This document shows, one piece after another, positions 20,393 through 21,023 of a stretch of DNA of 21,023 nt. The stretch is taken from IMG/VR virus record IMGVR_UViG_3300036768_000940, positions 1 through 21,023 of that record; one strand, written 5' to 3'. The notes beneath the pieces are model-generated. The model worked only from the letters and a program-made list of their open reading frames with translations. It made no database searches and was not told where the DNA came from. How positions within the stretch are numbered: position 1 is the stretch's first letter; every line of letters starts with the position of its first letter. The DNA comes from a virus. Both the position numbers and the translations under genes were made by a program.

Positions 20393-20873
20393 GGTGGATT
20401 GAGTTAGAGATGTAGATTGAATTAAGAAATAGATTGAATAAATTTGTAGATTGAATTAAGAAATAGATTGAGTCGATAAATAGATTGAATAGATTCGGGT
20501 CGTAGATAAATTGAACGAGGAAGTAAATTGATTGATAGATTAATTAATAAATTGAATAGATTGAATTAATTAATGAGTAAATTAAATTAATATACTGTAT
20601 TAATTAATATTAATAAATTAATATAAATATATATAAATTAATTTAATAAATTAATAAGTAAATTGAATCAATTTAATTAATAAGTAAACATATATAAATT
20701 AATTAAGTTAGTAAATTAATTTAATTAATAAATTAATAGATAAATTAAATTAATATATCGTATTAATTAATATAAATAAATAAATATATATAAATTAATT
20801 TAATAAATTAAATTAATTAATATATTAATTAATGAACTAAATTAATTAATTGTATTAATTAATACAATTAATT
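20393..20873. other. Gene-free, extremely AT-rich tract, candidate origin or spacer
   Basis: I see no gene in this 480-base tract. The first part (to about 20570) is poor in C on the plus strand and built from variants of TAGATTGAAT. The second part is almost only A and T, made of TTAATTAAT and TATATAAATTAAT words. A segment beginning at 20581 recurs imperfectly from 20744 (about 75 bases), so the tract grew by duplication. Such DNA melts easily, which suits a replication origin. Confidence 0.6.
20411..20471. repeat. Pair of identical 27-bp direct repeats with iteron-like TAGATTGA words
   Basis: The same 27 bases, running from TGTAGATTGAATTAAG to AAATAGATTGA, occur at 20411-20437 and 20445-20471, 34 bases apart. 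Each contains TAGATTGA twice, and further copies of this octamer follow at about 20481 and 20550. Short direct repeats next to an AT-rich tract are the layout of iteron-type origins, but no initiator protein is identified here. Confidence 0.6.
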
Positions 20874-21023
20874 AGGGCCGTTATTTTTATTGGCCCTTAA
20901 TTAGGGCCGTTATTTTTATTGGCCCTTAATTAGGGCCGTTATTTTTATTGGCCCTTAATTAGGGCCGTTATTTTTATTGGCCCTTAATTAGGGCCGTTAT
21001 TTTTATTGGCCCTTAATTAGGGC
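20874..21023. repeat. Identical 29-bp tandem repeats, palindromic, running off the window
   Basis: Five full copies start at 20874, 20903, 20932, 20961 and 20990, with a sixth cut by the edge. All are identical. The unit consists of AGGGCCGTTATTT, then TTATTGGCCCTTAATT. The junction GGCCCTTAATTAGGGCC is a near-perfect palindrome, and GGGCC/GGCCC can also pair within a unit. No spacers are present, so this is not a CRISPR array. The true copy number is unknown because the array reaches the last base. Confidence 0.9.

Noticed and set aside
20874-21018. Array of rho-independent terminators
   Set aside because: The stems are not followed by a run of U on either strand.
20874-21023. CRISPR array
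   Set aside because: The repeats are contiguous 29-bp units with no unique spacers, and no cas genes are seen.
1-21023. tRNA genes
   Set aside because: I saw no cloverleaf-like sequence with a T-loop motif in the gaps between genes; a dedicated tRNA search would be needed to exclude unusual ones.

Overview
The window looks like part of the genome of a tailed, double-stranded DNA bacteriophage, or of a prophage. The evidence is a small and large terminase, a portal, a minor head protein and a ClpP-like prohead protease in the usual head-packaging order. They are accompanied by a lysis-type transglycosylase, phage-style nucleotide and recombination enzymes, and a crowd of short genes with no recognisable function. 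Every gene I accept is on the minus strand, so the biological order runs from high to low coordinates. The DNA is AT-rich, the ribosome binding sites are strong (AGGAGG type), and GTG and TTG starts are used. These fit a bacterial phage, but they do not identify the host, and I saw no tRNA or host gene that would.

Layout in the direction of transcription. (1) 21023-20191 holds no gene. It consists of identical 29-bp palindromic tandem repeats running off the window edge, a very AT-rich tract with short direct repeats, and a 164-bp upstream element. (2) 20190-17258 is an early-type accessory region built from three cassettes. Each begins with a copy of the same ungapped 164-bp element followed by an AGGAGG leader. 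Cassettes 1 and 2 carry four diverged members of one unknown protein family and each ends at a clear terminator. Cassette 3 leads into a conserved unknown protein and then a RepA-like AAA ATPase. (3) 16409-14401 is a run of very small genes, including a recent-looking paralog pair, gene remnants and a chimeric mini-ORF, a good promoter and a cluster of palindromes. (4) 14420-10930 encodes a zinc-ribbon protein, a RuvC-like resolvase and a class II (B12-dependent) ribonucleotide reductase interrupted by an intein with LAGLIDADG motifs. (5) 10884-9216 has small membrane or acidic proteins and a secreted lytic transglycosylase whose N-terminal region overlaps another gene out of frame. (6) 9177 to 1 is the packaging and head module: small terminase, large terminase, portal, a Vsr-like homing endonuclease, a small protein, a minor head protein, a spacer gene, a trigger-factor-like FKBP-type prolyl isomerase, a ClpP-like protease, a small helical protein and a membrane-anchored trypsin-like protease cut by the window edge.

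Working together: the right-hand cassettes are probably expressed first, and the ATPase, RuvC-like nuclease and reductase serve DNA replication, recombination and dNTP supply. The left-hand genes package DNA and build the head. The most unusual items are the three equal-length repeated promoter/leader elements with their paralog family, the isomerase plus two proteases inside the head module, the intein placed exactly before a catalytic cysteine of the reductase, and the gene-fragment shuffling at 15.2-16.4 kb.
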